A DNA stretch of 64,000 nt from positions 186,001 through 250,000 of the forward strand of contig NZ_ASJA01000003.1 of NCBI RefSeq assembly GCF_000412185.1. The letters run 5' to 3'. This document shows positions 33,212 through 41,934 of the stretch, in pieces. How positions within the stretch are numbered: position 1 is the first letter of the stretch; each line of letters opens with the position of its first letter. A program made the translations under genes and the position numbers. This DNA is from Euryhalocaulis caribicus. GTDB lineage: Bacteria > Pseudomonadota > Alphaproteobacteria > Caulobacterales > Maricaulaceae. A model generated the notes under the pieces. That model saw only the letters and a list, made by a program, of their open reading frames with translations. It was not told where the DNA came from and ran no database searches.

Positions 33212-34371
33212 AATACATATCTCTGGCCGCTGCCGGCGCGCTGGCCGCCTGCGCCACGCAAACCGGCGCCCCGGCGCAATATGACGTCGCCGCCGATGTT
33301 CAATCGAACACCACCATGACCATCACAACGGCGGACCGGGCCTCCGCCGTGATCGCCCGGCTTCCGGAGGCGGTCTCGAACAACGCGGTCGCCGCGGCGC
33401 GCGTGGACGGGCGCGCGATGGCCTACAGCTTTGCCGGGCTGCACGCGGGCAAGACGTGGCGCGACCTGACCGCCGATGCCTATGAGTGCGACCTCGCCGC
33501 CGGGCAGTGCGCGGAAATCGCGGGCCTGCCGGACGGGGTGGGACGGCTGGCCGCCGTCGCGGCGACGCTGGAAGACCGGATCTATGTTTTCGGCGGCTAC
33601 ACGGTGGCTGATGACGGCTCGGAAAAATCGACCCCGAAAGTCTGGATTTTCGATCCTGCGGGGCGGACCTATTCCCGCGCGGCGGACATGCCGACCCCGG
33701 TCGATGACGCCGTCGCACTGCCGGTGGGCGGGCGCTACATCTATCTGGTCTCCGGCTGGCACGACACGGACAATGTCGATCTGGTCCAGCTCTATGACGC
33801 GCAGCGCGACGAATGGCGGCAGGCCACGCCCTGGCCCGGCGCGCCGGTCTTCGGCCATGCGGGCGGGGTGATCGCCGATCCGCCGCAGACCGGCGGGCCG
33901 CAAATGGCGCATATGGTGATCTGCGATGGCGTGAAGGTCGTGCCGGGGTCAAAGCCGGGCGAAGACCGCCGCTTCGAACCGTCCGCCGAGTGCTGGGAAG
34001 GGCGGGCCGACATCGCGCAGCCGGAGATCATCGACTGGACGCAGCGGGATTCCCTGCCGCCCGCCCATTACCGCATGGCGGCGACGGGCAGCGCCCGGCT
34101 GGGCCTGACGGTCTTCATCGGCGGCACGGACAATCCCTATAACTACGATGGCGTCGCCTATGACGGCGCGCCCAGCGACCCCTCCGCCCATGCCTGGGGT
34201 TATGATTTTGCGGCCCGGGAGTTTGCCGTGCTGGCCGATCCCGACACCGGCACGATGGACCACCGGGGGCTGATCGAATGGAACGGGCGCTTCGTGACGC
34301 TGGGCGGCATGAACGCGGACCGGCAGGTCATGGACGCGGTAATCGCCCATGACATCGGCCTGACCGAATAG
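33208..34371 (+). CDS. Kelch-repeat lipoprotein
   Basis: A 387-residue lipoprotein (signal MKYISLAAAGALAAC) with Kelch-type beta-propeller repeats: RIYVFGGYTVADDG, VWIFDPAGRTYSRAADMPTPV, YIYLVSGWHDTDN, QLYDAQRDEWRQATPWP, and GLTVFIGGTDNPYNYDG. Several extra Cys residues suggest disulfides. The start overlaps the stop of the gene at 32687. Kelch propellers bind proteins or glycans; no enzyme motif was seen. Confidence 0.82.
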   Translation: MKYISLAAAGALAACATQTGAPAQYDVAADVQSNTTMTITTADRASAVIARLPEAVSNNAVAAARVDGRAMAYSFAGLHAGKTWRDLTADAYECDLAAGQCAEIAGLPDGVGRLAAVAATLEDRIYVFGGYTVADDGSEKSTPKVWIFDPAGRTYSRAADMPTPVDDAVALPVGGRYIYLVSGWHDTDNVDLVQLYDAQRDEWRQATPWPGAPVFGHAGGVIADPPQTGGPQMAHMVICDGVKVVPGSKPGEDRRFEPSAECWEGRADIAQPEIIDWTQRDSLPPAHYRMAATGSARLGLTVFIGGTDNPYNYDGVAYDGAPSDPSAHAWGYDFAAREFAVLADPDTGTMDHRGLIEWNGRFVTLGGMNADRQVMDAVIAHDIGLTE

Positions 34372-34379
34372 AGGCGTCC

Positions 34380-35558
34380 TTAGTCCTGATGCACGGCCAG
34401 CAGCGGCACGCGCGCCGCGCGCATGGCCGGGAAGAATCCCGCCAGAAAGCCGACAATGATGGCCAGTATCATCGCCGCGATCAGCGAGGCCGGGGTCACC
34501 GCGAAGGAGAACACGACCTGCGTGAACCCGCCGCCCAGCGTCGATGCGCTGATGCCGTCGAACAGCAGATAGGCCGCCACTGCCCCCAGAATTCCGCCCA
34601 GTATGGCCAGGGCCAGTGACTCGATCATCGTCCCCAGGAAGGCCGCGAAGCCGCTGAAGCCGATGGCCCGCAGGGTCGCGATCTCCTTGGTCCGCGCATC
34701 GACGGAGGAATACATCGTGTTCCAGGCCCCGGCGAGCGCGCCGATGGCCATGGCGACGGCCAGCGGCCAGCCCAGGAACTTGATCAGCGTCACCGTGCCT
34801 CCGGCCTGGCTGGCCAGGAATTCCTTTTCGCTCTGCACGTCCAGGTTCAGGCGCGGCTCGTTCTCCACATAGGCCTGCAACTCCTCGATCGCCTCGGGAG
34901 AGGTCATCTGCGCCCGCATGGACTGAACCGAGGATCCGCGGCTGTAGAGGTTCTGCAGCACGCCGATTTCCGACCAGATCTCGGAGTCGAACACCGTGCC
35001 CCCGGTGGAGAAGACGCCCACAACGCGCCAGGTGTTCGTGCCAAGGCGGATTTCCTCGCCCAGCTCGAAACCGGAAAACTCCCGGATCACGCCTTCGCCG
35101 ACGATCAGCTCCGCCGCGCCCGGCTCGAACATGCGCCCTTCGGTCATGGTGAAGCCGGCGCGCATCTGCGGCCCTTCCGGCCCGACGCCGCGCAGCGGCA
35201 GGTTGGCGTCCGTGCCCGATCCGCGCTTCTTGCCGTCCACGATCACGTAAAGCTCGGCCGAGGTCACGGGCGCGCCGTTGCCGCCCGCGGCGATGCCGGG
35301 GCCGCGCTCGACCAGCAGCACCTCGTCGCGCGACATATTGCTGTTCAGTTCCGCCTGCGATCCGGCGCGCAGCATGACGGCGACGTCTTCGGCGCCGGTG
35401 CCGGACACCGTGGCGCAGAAGCCGTTGGCCATCGCCATGAAGGCCAGCAGCACGCCCACCACGAAGGCGATGGAGACAATGGCCGCCAGCGACATGCCAA
35501 GGCGCTGCGGGATGGAGCGGATATTCATAGCCGTAATGGCTGCGGTTTGCTTGAACAT
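34380..35558 (-). CDS. FtsX-type ABC permease, second of a pair
   Basis: A MacB/FtsX-type permease of 392 residues: N-terminal helix (SIPQRLGMSLAAIVSIAFVVG), a large periplasmic domain (about residues 50-270), then three helices with VDARTKEIATLRAIGFS and the end FFPAMRAARVPLLAVH. This arrangement is typical of lipid/drug or macrolide-type exporters. The start MFKQT at 35558 was chosen because it begins five bases after the stop of the other permease; a longer in-frame start would overlap it. It likely forms a heterodimer with the permease at 35564. Confidence 0.9.
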   Translation of the reverse strand: MFKQTAAITAMNIRSIPQRLGMSLAAIVSIAFVVGVLLAFMAMANGFCATVSGTGAEDVAVMLRAGSQAELNSNMSRDEVLLVERGPGIAAGGNGAPVTSAELYVIVDGKKRGSGTDANLPLRGVGPEGPQMRAGFTMTEGRMFEPGAAELIVGEGVIREFSGFELGEEIRLGTNTWRVVGVFSTGGTVFDSEIWSEIGVLQNLYSRGSSVQSMRAQMTSPEAIEELQAYVENEPRLNLDVQSEKEFLASQAGGTVTLIKFLGWPLAVAMAIGALAGAWNTMYSSVDARTKEIATLRAIGFSGFAAFLGTMIESLALAILGGILGAVAAYLLFDGISASTLGGGFTQVVFSFAVTPASLIAAMILAIIVGFLAGFFPAMRAARVPLLAVHQD

Positions 35559-35563
35559 GGCGG

Positions 35564-36727
35564 TCAGACCTTCCCGAAGGCTTCGGCGATATTCGCCCGC
35601 ATCGCGTTCCAGGCCGGGATCAACCCGGTGATCAGGCCCAGCGCGATCATGAATCCGATACCGATAAACGTGACCCGCCAGCCGACCGACAGGCCGGGCA
35701 GCGAGCCGCTGACCGCGGGCGATTGCGACATCAGCCATATCAGCGAGGCCGCCAGACCGATCCCCAGCAATCCGCCGATCAGGCTCAGCAACAGGGATTC
35801 GCTCAGCACCATGCGGAAGATGCGCGGCGCCGGGAAACCGATGGTTTTCATCACCGCGATCTCGCGCGTGCGCTCATTGATCGCCATGACCATCGTGGTG
35901 CCGACAATCATCAGGATCGTGGCGAACGCCGCGCCGGTCACCAGCGTGATGATCAGTCCGATATTGCCCAGCTGTTCGATGAACGCCTTGCTGAAGGCGG
36001 CCTCGGTCGTGGTTTCGGTCTCGGCCGGGGAGTTGGCGAACATCGCGTCGATGCGCTGGGAGACCGCGTCATTCATCGACGGGTCCTCGGTATTGATGAT
36101 CAGCCAGCCCACCTGGTCGCGGTTGAAGGCCAGCGACTCGTTGAAATACTCGTAGTGGAACAGGGCGTAATTGGCCGGGACATTGTCATCCTCGGCGTCG
36201 AAGATGGCGCAGATATCGAAATCCCAGTCCGAGGTGCCGTCCTGCTGCTGCCAGATATTGGAATTCAGCGGCACGCGCTCGCCCACGTTCCATTCATATT
36301 GCAGGGCCAGATCCGCCCCGACCGCCAGGCATTGGCGGTTATTGAAAAAGGCCTCGGCGCTGCCCTGCGTAAACTCCAGCTCGGGATAGGCGCGCATATA
36401 GGTTTCGGGATCGACCGCGAAGGTCTGCACGAAATTGCGCGGTTCCTGGTAATAGCCGCCGAACCAGTTGGCCTGGCTGACATTCTTCACGCCTTCCACG
36501 CTCGCCACCCGGCCCCAATAGGCATAGGGCATGGAGACGGTGAAATTGATCTTGTTCACCGTGACCAGCCGGTCCGCCGCGGCGGTTTCCACGCCCGCAT
36601 TCAGCGTCTTGTTGAAGGCGCCCAGCACGGCGAAGATCAGGAAAGCGATCAGGATCGAGAACAGCAGAAGGATGGCCCGCAGCTTCTTGCGGAAGAGGTT
36701 CTTGCGGACGAGCGTCGCGCCGTTCAC
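35564..36727 (-). CDS. FtsX-type ABC permease, first of a pair
   Basis: A 387-residue FtsX/MacB-type permease: N-terminal helix (AILLLFSILIAFLIFAVLGAF), a periplasmic domain (about residues 50-250, with DFDICAIFDAED), then three helices and INERTREIAVMKTIGFPAPRIF, ending LIPAWNAMRANIAEAFGKV. It differs clearly from the next permease (34380), so they are an asymmetric pair. The start overlaps the stop of the ATPase gene (ATGA arrangement at 36724-36727). Confidence 0.9.
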   Translation of the reverse strand: MNGATLVRKNLFRKKLRAILLLFSILIAFLIFAVLGAFNKTLNAGVETAAADRLVTVNKINFTVSMPYAYWGRVASVEGVKNVSQANWFGGYYQEPRNFVQTFAVDPETYMRAYPELEFTQGSAEAFFNNRQCLAVGADLALQYEWNVGERVPLNSNIWQQQDGTSDWDFDICAIFDAEDDNVPANYALFHYEYFNESLAFNRDQVGWLIINTEDPSMNDAVSQRIDAMFANSPAETETTTEAAFSKAFIEQLGNIGLIITLVTGAAFATILMIVGTTMVMAINERTREIAVMKTIGFPAPRIFRMVLSESLLLSLIGGLLGIGLAASLIWLMSQSPAVSGSLPGLSVGWRVTFIGIGFMIALGLITGLIPAWNAMRANIAEAFGKV

Positions 36728-37416
36728 GTCACCAGCTCCTTCTCGACGAACCGGCCCTTGTCCAGATGCAGTTCGCGCTGGGCGTATTTGGCGGCGCTGG
36801 GGTCGTGGGTGACCATCACGATAGCCTTGCCCAGCTCCTTGTTCAGAAGCTGCAGCGTGGCCAGGACCTCGTCAGCGGTGGCGCGGTCTAGGTCGCCCGT
36901 CGGTTCGTCGCAGAGCAGAACTTCCGGGTCGGCCACGATGGCGCGGGCGATGGCGACGCGCTGTTGCTGGCCGCCGGAAAGCTGGGTCGGGCGGTGTCCG
37001 GCGCGGTCGGCGATGCCGACGATGTCCAGCGCGGTCCTCACGCGCTGCTTACGCTCCTTGCCGCCCAGTTTCGTCAGCAGCAGCGGCAGCTCGACATTCT
37101 GCGCCGCGGTCAGGGTCGGCATCAGATTATAGAACTGGAAGATGAAGCCGACATTGGCCGCGCGCCACTTGGCCAGCGCGCCCTGGCTCATATTGTCGAT
37201 GCGCTTGCCCTCGAACACCACCTCGCCGGAGGAGGGGGCGTCGATCCCGCCCAGAAGGTTGAGAAGCGTCGTCTTGCCGGAGCCGGACGGACCCATGATG
37301 GCGATGAAGTCCCCGGCGGGGATGGTCATCGTCAGCTTCTCGAAAATCGTGATCGATTCCTTGCCGCGCGTGTAACGCTTGGAAAGATCGGTGAGCTGGT
37401 AGAGCGGCTCCGTCAT
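36724..37416 (-). CDS. ABC ATPase of the FtsX exporter (MacB/LolD type)
   Basis: A 230-residue ABC ATPase. Walker A is GPSGSGKTT (41-49), Q-loop FQFYNLMP, signature LSGGQQQR, Walker B LLCDEPTGDLD, H-loop VTHD. This is the LolD/MacB-type compact ATPase. It forms an operon with the two permeases downstream and the adaptor upstream. Between the adaptor and this gene (77 bases) lies the palindrome at 37478-37494, so the ATPase-permease part may have its own promoter and regulation. Confidence 0.94.
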   Translation of the reverse strand: MTEPLYQLTDLSKRYTRGKESITIFEKLTMTIPAGDFIAIMGPSGSGKTTLLNLLGGIDAPSSGEVVFEGKRIDNMSQGALAKWRAANVGFIFQFYNLMPTLTAAQNVELPLLLTKLGGKERKQRVRTALDIVGIADRAGHRPTQLSGGQQQRVAIARAIVADPEVLLCDEPTGDLDRATADEVLATLQLLNKELGKAIVMVTHDPSAAKYAQRELHLDKGRFVEKELVT

Positions 37417-37477
37417 GACGTTTTCGTCCCTCTCGTCAGGTCAGGCTGTATCGAATTTCAGCCAATCTAGCAGACCT

Positions 37478-37494
37478 ACTTTATATTTTAAAGT
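37478..37494. promoter_or_regulatory. Operator candidate ACTTTA-N5-TAAAGT (site 2)
   Basis: A perfect 6+6 bp gapped palindrome with a TATTT spacer, identical in half sites and spacing to site 1 at 26454-26470. It lies between the adaptor stop and the ATPase start in the minus-strand exporter operon, inside an AT-rich patch that includes a -10-like TATAAA on the minus strand. It is probably an operator for the ATPase-permease genes. Confidence 0.75.
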
Positions 37495-38537
37495 CAGTTC
37501 CGGTTTTCCAGGAATGTCACCTGCGCGGCCATGTCCGGAAGGATGCGCGAATCCCGTTCGTCGAACGCCACGCGCACCTGGATCGTGGCGCGCGCGCGGT
37601 CGGCGGTGGGGATGATGGCCTCGACATGGGCCGGGATGCGCCAGTCCGGATAGGCGTCCAGAACGGCTTCGACCCGCTGCCCGGCGCTCACGCGCTGAAT
37701 CTGGCCCTCATTGACGTCCACCTCGATCTCCAGCGAGGCCATGTCCACCAGCGTCGCCACGCCGGTCCGCGTGAACCCGCCCCCGGCCGACACCGGGGAG
37801 AGGATCTCTCCCACCTGCGCGTTCTTGGCGATCACAACGCCCGCGAACGGGGCGCGGATGACATGGCGGTCCACGTAGTCCTCGGCGCTGGCGGCCTGTG
37901 TGCGGGCGACGTTCAGCTCCGCGCGGGAGGCCTGTATCTGGGCGGCGAGGCTGTCCAGCTGCGCGCGGGCGGCGGTGACATTGGCTTCCGCGCCGGCCTG
38001 CTGCTCGGCCAGGCGCGATGCGCGGCGGAACACGTTTTCCGCCTCGGTATATTGCGCGCGCAGCGCTTCGATATTGGCCCCGGCGGAAGCGGCGCGGGCC
38101 TGCGCCAGCGCCAGGTCATATCGGGCGCGCTCATCATCCAGCCGCGCCAGGACCTGGCCCTTTTCGACCTCCGCGCCTTCCTCGAACAGGATTTCCTGTA
38201 TCCGCCCGGTGATCTCGGCGGAGACCGTCGCCTGCCGCCGCGCCACCACATAGCCGGACGCCGCCAGCCCGCCTGCTCTGGGCGGCGCCGATTGCGCCGG
38301 CGCGGCGGATTCGCCTTCGCCGCCGGCGGGGGAGGCCGCCGATTGCGCCGCCGCCTGCGTTTCGGCGCTTTCCGGCGCGCTTCCCCGCGGAAGCAGCAGC
38401 CAGACGGCAATGGCGGCGATCAGCGCCGCCGCCACGGCGATTGCGATAACGGCGGGCAGGGGGACGCCGCCGCGCGGCGCGTCCTCTTCCCGCTCGATCC
38501 GCAGTGACTGGAGTTGCGCCTTACGCTCTTCGCTCAT
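37494..38537 (-). CDS. Membrane-fusion adaptor of the FtsX exporter (MacA/DevB-like)
   Basis: A 347-residue HlyD/RND-type periplasmic adaptor. It has an N-terminal cytoplasmic tail with a single membrane anchor (LPAVIAIAVAAALIAAIAVWLLL), an Ala/Ser/Pro-rich linker, the first lipoyl half (GYVVARRQATVSAEITGRIQ), an alpha-helical hairpin of about residues 130-215, the second half (IRAPFAGVVIAKNAQVGE) and a beta-barrel domain. It bridges the ABC exporter to an outer-membrane factor; no TolC gene is in the window. The stop touches the operator at 37478-37494. Confidence 0.9.
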   Translation of the reverse strand: MSEERKAQLQSLRIEREEDAPRGGVPLPAVIAIAVAAALIAAIAVWLLLPRGSAPESAETQAAAQSAASPAGGEGESAAPAQSAPPRAGGLAASGYVVARRQATVSAEITGRIQEILFEEGAEVEKGQVLARLDDERARYDLALAQARAASAGANIEALRAQYTEAENVFRRASRLAEQQAGAEANVTAARAQLDSLAAQIQASRAELNVARTQAASAEDYVDRHVIRAPFAGVVIAKNAQVGEILSPVSAGGGFTRTGVATLVDMASLEIEVDVNEGQIQRVSAGQRVEAVLDAYPDWRIPAHVEAIIPTADRARATIQVRVAFDERDSRILPDMAAQVTFLENRN

Positions 38538-38623
38538 CTTTAAAAATCCGTCTCCCCCGGGGCCGGGCGTTTTAGACCCGGTTGCGGGGCGGCGGGAAGG
38601 GGCAAGCGCAAAAATTCACACAG

Positions 38624-38655
38624 AAAAAGGGCGGACCCGGTTCGGGCCCGCCCTT
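38624..38655 (-). terminator. Rho-independent terminator after the M3 peptidase gene
   Basis: Read on the minus strand: an 8-bp stem AAGGGCGG/CCGCCCTT (38648-38655 with 38627-38634), extended inside by CCC/GGG, then a run of T (38624-38628 as A on the plus strand). It lies 27 bases past the peptidase stop. Confidence 0.88.
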
Positions 38656-38681
38656 AATCCCTTCACATCCGGAAGGCGCGC

Positions 38682-40937
38682 TTACTCGGCCGGATCGTTG
38701 CCCGGAGCGGGCGTGTCCATGCCGGCGTCGCCGGACGCTTCGCCCGCAACGCCGGAGACCGGGAAGCCGCGCTGGCGCAGCAGCGCATTGGTGTCCACCG
38801 GACGGCCGCGGAAGTTCTCATAGGCGACCGTCGGATCGATCGTATTGCCGACCGACAGGATCCATTTCTGGAACGGCTCGGCGACCGCCGGATCGTACGG
38901 GCCTTCGGCCTCTTCAAACGCTTCCCAGGCGTCCGCGCCGTAGGTGTCGGCCCAGAGATAGGAGTAATAGCCGGCCGCATAGCCCTCGCCCGAGAAGATG
39001 TGGGCGAATTGCGGGCTGCGGTGACGCATCGGCAGCTCGTCCGGCATGCCGATTTCCTCCAGCGCCTGACGCTCGAAGGCGTCAGGATCGACGTCGGAGG
39101 CGTCTTCTAGCGTGTGGTACTTCATGTCCACCAGCGCGCTGGCCAGATACTCGGTCGTGTCGAAGCCCTGGCGGAACGTGCCGGCGTTCTCGATCTTCTG
39201 GACCAGCGCGTCCGGGATCGGCTCGCCCGTTTCATAATGCAGCGCGTAGTTCTGCAGCACTTCCGGGGTGGCCAGCCAGTTCTCGTGCACCTGGCTGGGG
39301 AATTCCACATAGTCGCGCGGCACCGCCGTGCCCGACAGGGTCGGATAGGTGACGTCGGAATTCAGGCCGTGCAGGGCATGACCGAACTCGTGGAACAGGG
39401 TGGAGGCGTCGTCCCAGGAAATCAGGATCGGCTCGCCCTCCGCGACCTTCACGAAGTTGGAGTTGTTGGAGACGATCGGCAGCACCTCGCCGTCCATCGA
39501 TTCCTGCGTGCGGTAGGCGTTCATCCACGCGCCCGACCGCTTGCCCTGACGGGCATAGGGATCGAAATAGAACAGGCCGACCGGGTCGCCGGACTCGATG
39601 TCCGTCACTTCCCAGGTCTTCACGTCCTCATGATAGACGGGCAGATCGTCGGTCGGGGTGAACTCGAAGCCGTACAGCTCCCCCGCCATCCAGAACATGC
39701 CGTCGACCAGATTGGATAGCTGCAGGTAGTTTTTCACCTCGTTGGCGTCGAGGTCGTATTTCGCCTTGCGGACCTTCTCCGCATAATAGCGGTAATCCCA
39801 CGGCTCGATGGTGATGTCCGCGCCTTCCTCGTCGGCGATCGCCTGCATTTCGGCGACTTCTTCCTCGACGCGGGCCACGGCCGACGGCCAGACTTTCATC
39901 ATCAGGTCGATGGCGTTCTGCGGCTCGGCCGCCACCTGTTTCTCGATGGCGTACTGGGCGTAATTGTCATAGCCAAGAATACGCGACCGCTCTTCGCGCA
40001 GCTTCAGGATCTCGGCGATCAGGGCGTTATTGTCATACTCGTCGCCATTGTCGCCGCGGCTGTAATAGGTGCGCCAGACTTCCTCGCGCAGGGCGCGGTC
40101 GTCCGAATAGGTCAGGAACGGGTCCATGGAAGAGCGCGTGTTGGTGATGGCGTATTCGCCTTCCGCCTCGCCCTCGTAATTGTCCGCGGCCGACTTGGCG
40201 GCGTTCACCGTGGATTCCGGCAGACCTTCCAGGTCGTCCTCGCCCAGCCAGGTGACATAGGCCTCTTCGTCATGCAGCAGATTGTTCGAGAAATTGGTGT
40301 AAAGCGTCGCCAGACGCTGGTTGATCTCGCCCACGCGGGCCTTCTGCTCGTCGTCCAGCGCCGCGCCCGCGCGCACGAAGTCGGTGTAATAGTCCCAGAC
40401 CAGACGCTGTTGCTCCGCGTTCAGGTCTTCCCGGTTCTCATAGACCGTCTTCACCCGCTCGAAGAGGGCGCTGTTCTGGTAGATCTCATCCTGGAAGGCG
40501 GCCAGTTTCGGGGACATTTCCCGCTGCACGGCCTGCACTTCGGGGCTGTTCAGGTTGGAGCTGTAGATCCCGTAATAGGTGAAGACCCGGCTCAGTTCCT
40601 CGCCGCCGCGCTCCATGGCCGCAATGGTGTTCTCGAAGGTCGGCGCTTCCTCGCTGGCGGCCAGGGCCTCCAGCTGGGCGCGCGCCATGTCCATGCCTTT
40701 TTCAAGGGCGGGCTGAAGCTGGTCGACGGACATCTTGTCGAAGGCCGGAACGCCGCCATAGGGGCCTTCCCATTCGGCCAGAAGCGCGTCGCCGCTCACT
40801 TCGGCGGTCATCTCGGCGTCAGCACTCATTTCGGTCGCCGCAGCCTCCTCGGTTTCGGCGTCCTGCGACAGCGCGGCGCCGGCGGAAAGCGTCAGCGCGG
40901 CCAGCGCCGACACGGTGGTCAGATAGGATTTCTTCAT
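38682..40937 (-). CDS. Periplasmic M3-family metallopeptidase (Dcp-like)
   Basis: A zinc oligopeptidase of the M3 family, similar to peptidyl-dipeptidase Dcp, 751 residues. The zinc site HEFGHALHG lies near residue 516, with upstream DPYARQGKRSGAW and downstream EFPSQVHENW (third zinc ligand region) both present. Unlike the cytoplasmic E. coli enzyme it starts with a Sec signal peptide (MKKSYLTTVSALAALTLSAG...), followed by an acidic Thr/Glu/Ala-rich linker, so it is exported. It removes C-terminal dipeptides or degrades oligopeptides. Terminator downstream; no operon partner. Confidence 0.93.
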   Translation of the reverse strand: MKKSYLTTVSALAALTLSAGAALSQDAETEEAAATEMSADAEMTAEVSGDALLAEWEGPYGGVPAFDKMSVDQLQPALEKGMDMARAQLEALAASEEAPTFENTIAAMERGGEELSRVFTYYGIYSSNLNSPEVQAVQREMSPKLAAFQDEIYQNSALFERVKTVYENREDLNAEQQRLVWDYYTDFVRAGAALDDEQKARVGEINQRLATLYTNFSNNLLHDEEAYVTWLGEDDLEGLPESTVNAAKSAADNYEGEAEGEYAITNTRSSMDPFLTYSDDRALREEVWRTYYSRGDNGDEYDNNALIAEILKLREERSRILGYDNYAQYAIEKQVAAEPQNAIDLMMKVWPSAVARVEEEVAEMQAIADEEGADITIEPWDYRYYAEKVRKAKYDLDANEVKNYLQLSNLVDGMFWMAGELYGFEFTPTDDLPVYHEDVKTWEVTDIESGDPVGLFYFDPYARQGKRSGAWMNAYRTQESMDGEVLPIVSNNSNFVKVAEGEPILISWDDASTLFHEFGHALHGLNSDVTYPTLSGTAVPRDYVEFPSQVHENWLATPEVLQNYALHYETGEPIPDALVQKIENAGTFRQGFDTTEYLASALVDMKYHTLEDASDVDPDAFERQALEEIGMPDELPMRHRSPQFAHIFSGEGYAAGYYSYLWADTYGADAWEAFEEAEGPYDPAVAEPFQKWILSVGNTIDPTVAYENFRGRPVDTNALLRQRGFPVSGVAGEASGDAGMDTPAPGNDPAE

Positions 40938-41037
40938 TGTCAGACTCCCCAGTCAGTTAAAACTTGGCGCGGACCATAGCGCCCGCGAACGTGAAGCGAA
41001 AATTAGCAAAACGTAATGATGCGAACGCCTTGCGCGC

Positions 41038-41871
41038 CTATTCGCCCAGCCTGCGGGTTTCGCCCGGGCGGGTGAACAGATCTGCGTCCCTCAAGGATTT
41101 TTCGCGCGCGGCGGGATCGTCGGGAACGCTTGACGGAACGTGCACCCCGATCGTGCGCGCGGGTTTGAACCGGTTGGTCAGTATCGACCGTCCAGCCTCA
41201 GAGGTAAGAAACCAGTATGGCGGAAAAGCGGCGTCCAGCGCGCGCTCGTCCCAGATTTCCTGATGCGGGGCGTAGTGCCAGTCGCTGACATCGGCGTCGC
41301 CCATATGCATGACCGTGGTCTCGTCATCCAGCGTCACGCGGAAAATCAGGTTCTCCACATCGGCGCGCTGCGGCCATCCGGCGTGCGGGACGCGCACGGC
41401 CTTGATGGCGATGCCCGCCGCATTCAGACGCGCCGGGTCATCCAGGCGCTCCAGCGCGATGGGCGTGACGCGCGCGAATATCGGATCGTCCGCGCCCGCG
41501 ATCTCCGCCATCATGTCCACGGCCTGTTGCGGCGCGTAGAGGCGGGCTTCGGAAACGGCGCGCATATAGGCCACCATGTCTTCGGCGGCAAAATGATCGG
41601 CGTGGGCATGGCTGACGAACACCGCGTCCACGCCGTCGAACGGCGCTTCGCCGGCCAGCATCGCGGCGCGCATATCCTCCGGGACCAGCTCGTACTGGCC
41701 GAAGGATTCGCCGAACAGCGGATCGAACAGGATTTTCGTCTCGCCCCGCGTGACCATCACCCCCTCATTGGCGAGATATTTCGCCTCCGGATCATGCGCC
41801 GCCGCGGGCGCGGCCCATGTCAGAAGGGCGAGACCGGCAAGAGCAAGGCGGGGAAATATGGTGGTGAACAA
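41038..41871 (-). CDS. Exported MBL-fold metallohydrolase
   Basis: A 277-residue metallo-beta-lactamase-fold protein with a signal peptide (cleaved near AAAHD, residue 25). The metal motif VSHAHADH places His88, His90, Asp92 and His93. Later ligands appear in VPHAGWP and MHMGDADVSD. It resembles the L-ascorbate-lactonase/UlaG-like subgroup rather than antibiotic-hydrolysing enzymes, because it lacks the class B pattern downstream. Substrate unknown. It precedes no obvious partner. Confidence 0.88.
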   Translation of the reverse strand: MFTTIFPRLALAGLALLTWAAPAAAHDPEAKYLANEGVMVTRGETKILFDPLFGESFGQYELVPEDMRAAMLAGEAPFDGVDAVFVSHAHADHFAAEDMVAYMRAVSEARLYAPQQAVDMMAEIAGADDPIFARVTPIALERLDDPARLNAAGIAIKAVRVPHAGWPQRADVENLIFRVTLDDETTVMHMGDADVSDWHYAPHQEIWDERALDAAFPPYWFLTSEAGRSILTNRFKPARTIGVHVPSSVPDDPAAREKSLRDADLFTRPGETRRLGE

Positions 41872-41934
41872 TTTTGTCGCGGCGATGTCTGAAAAACAGG
41901 CCTCAGCATCGCCGCCACGGCCCGCCGCGTCCAG

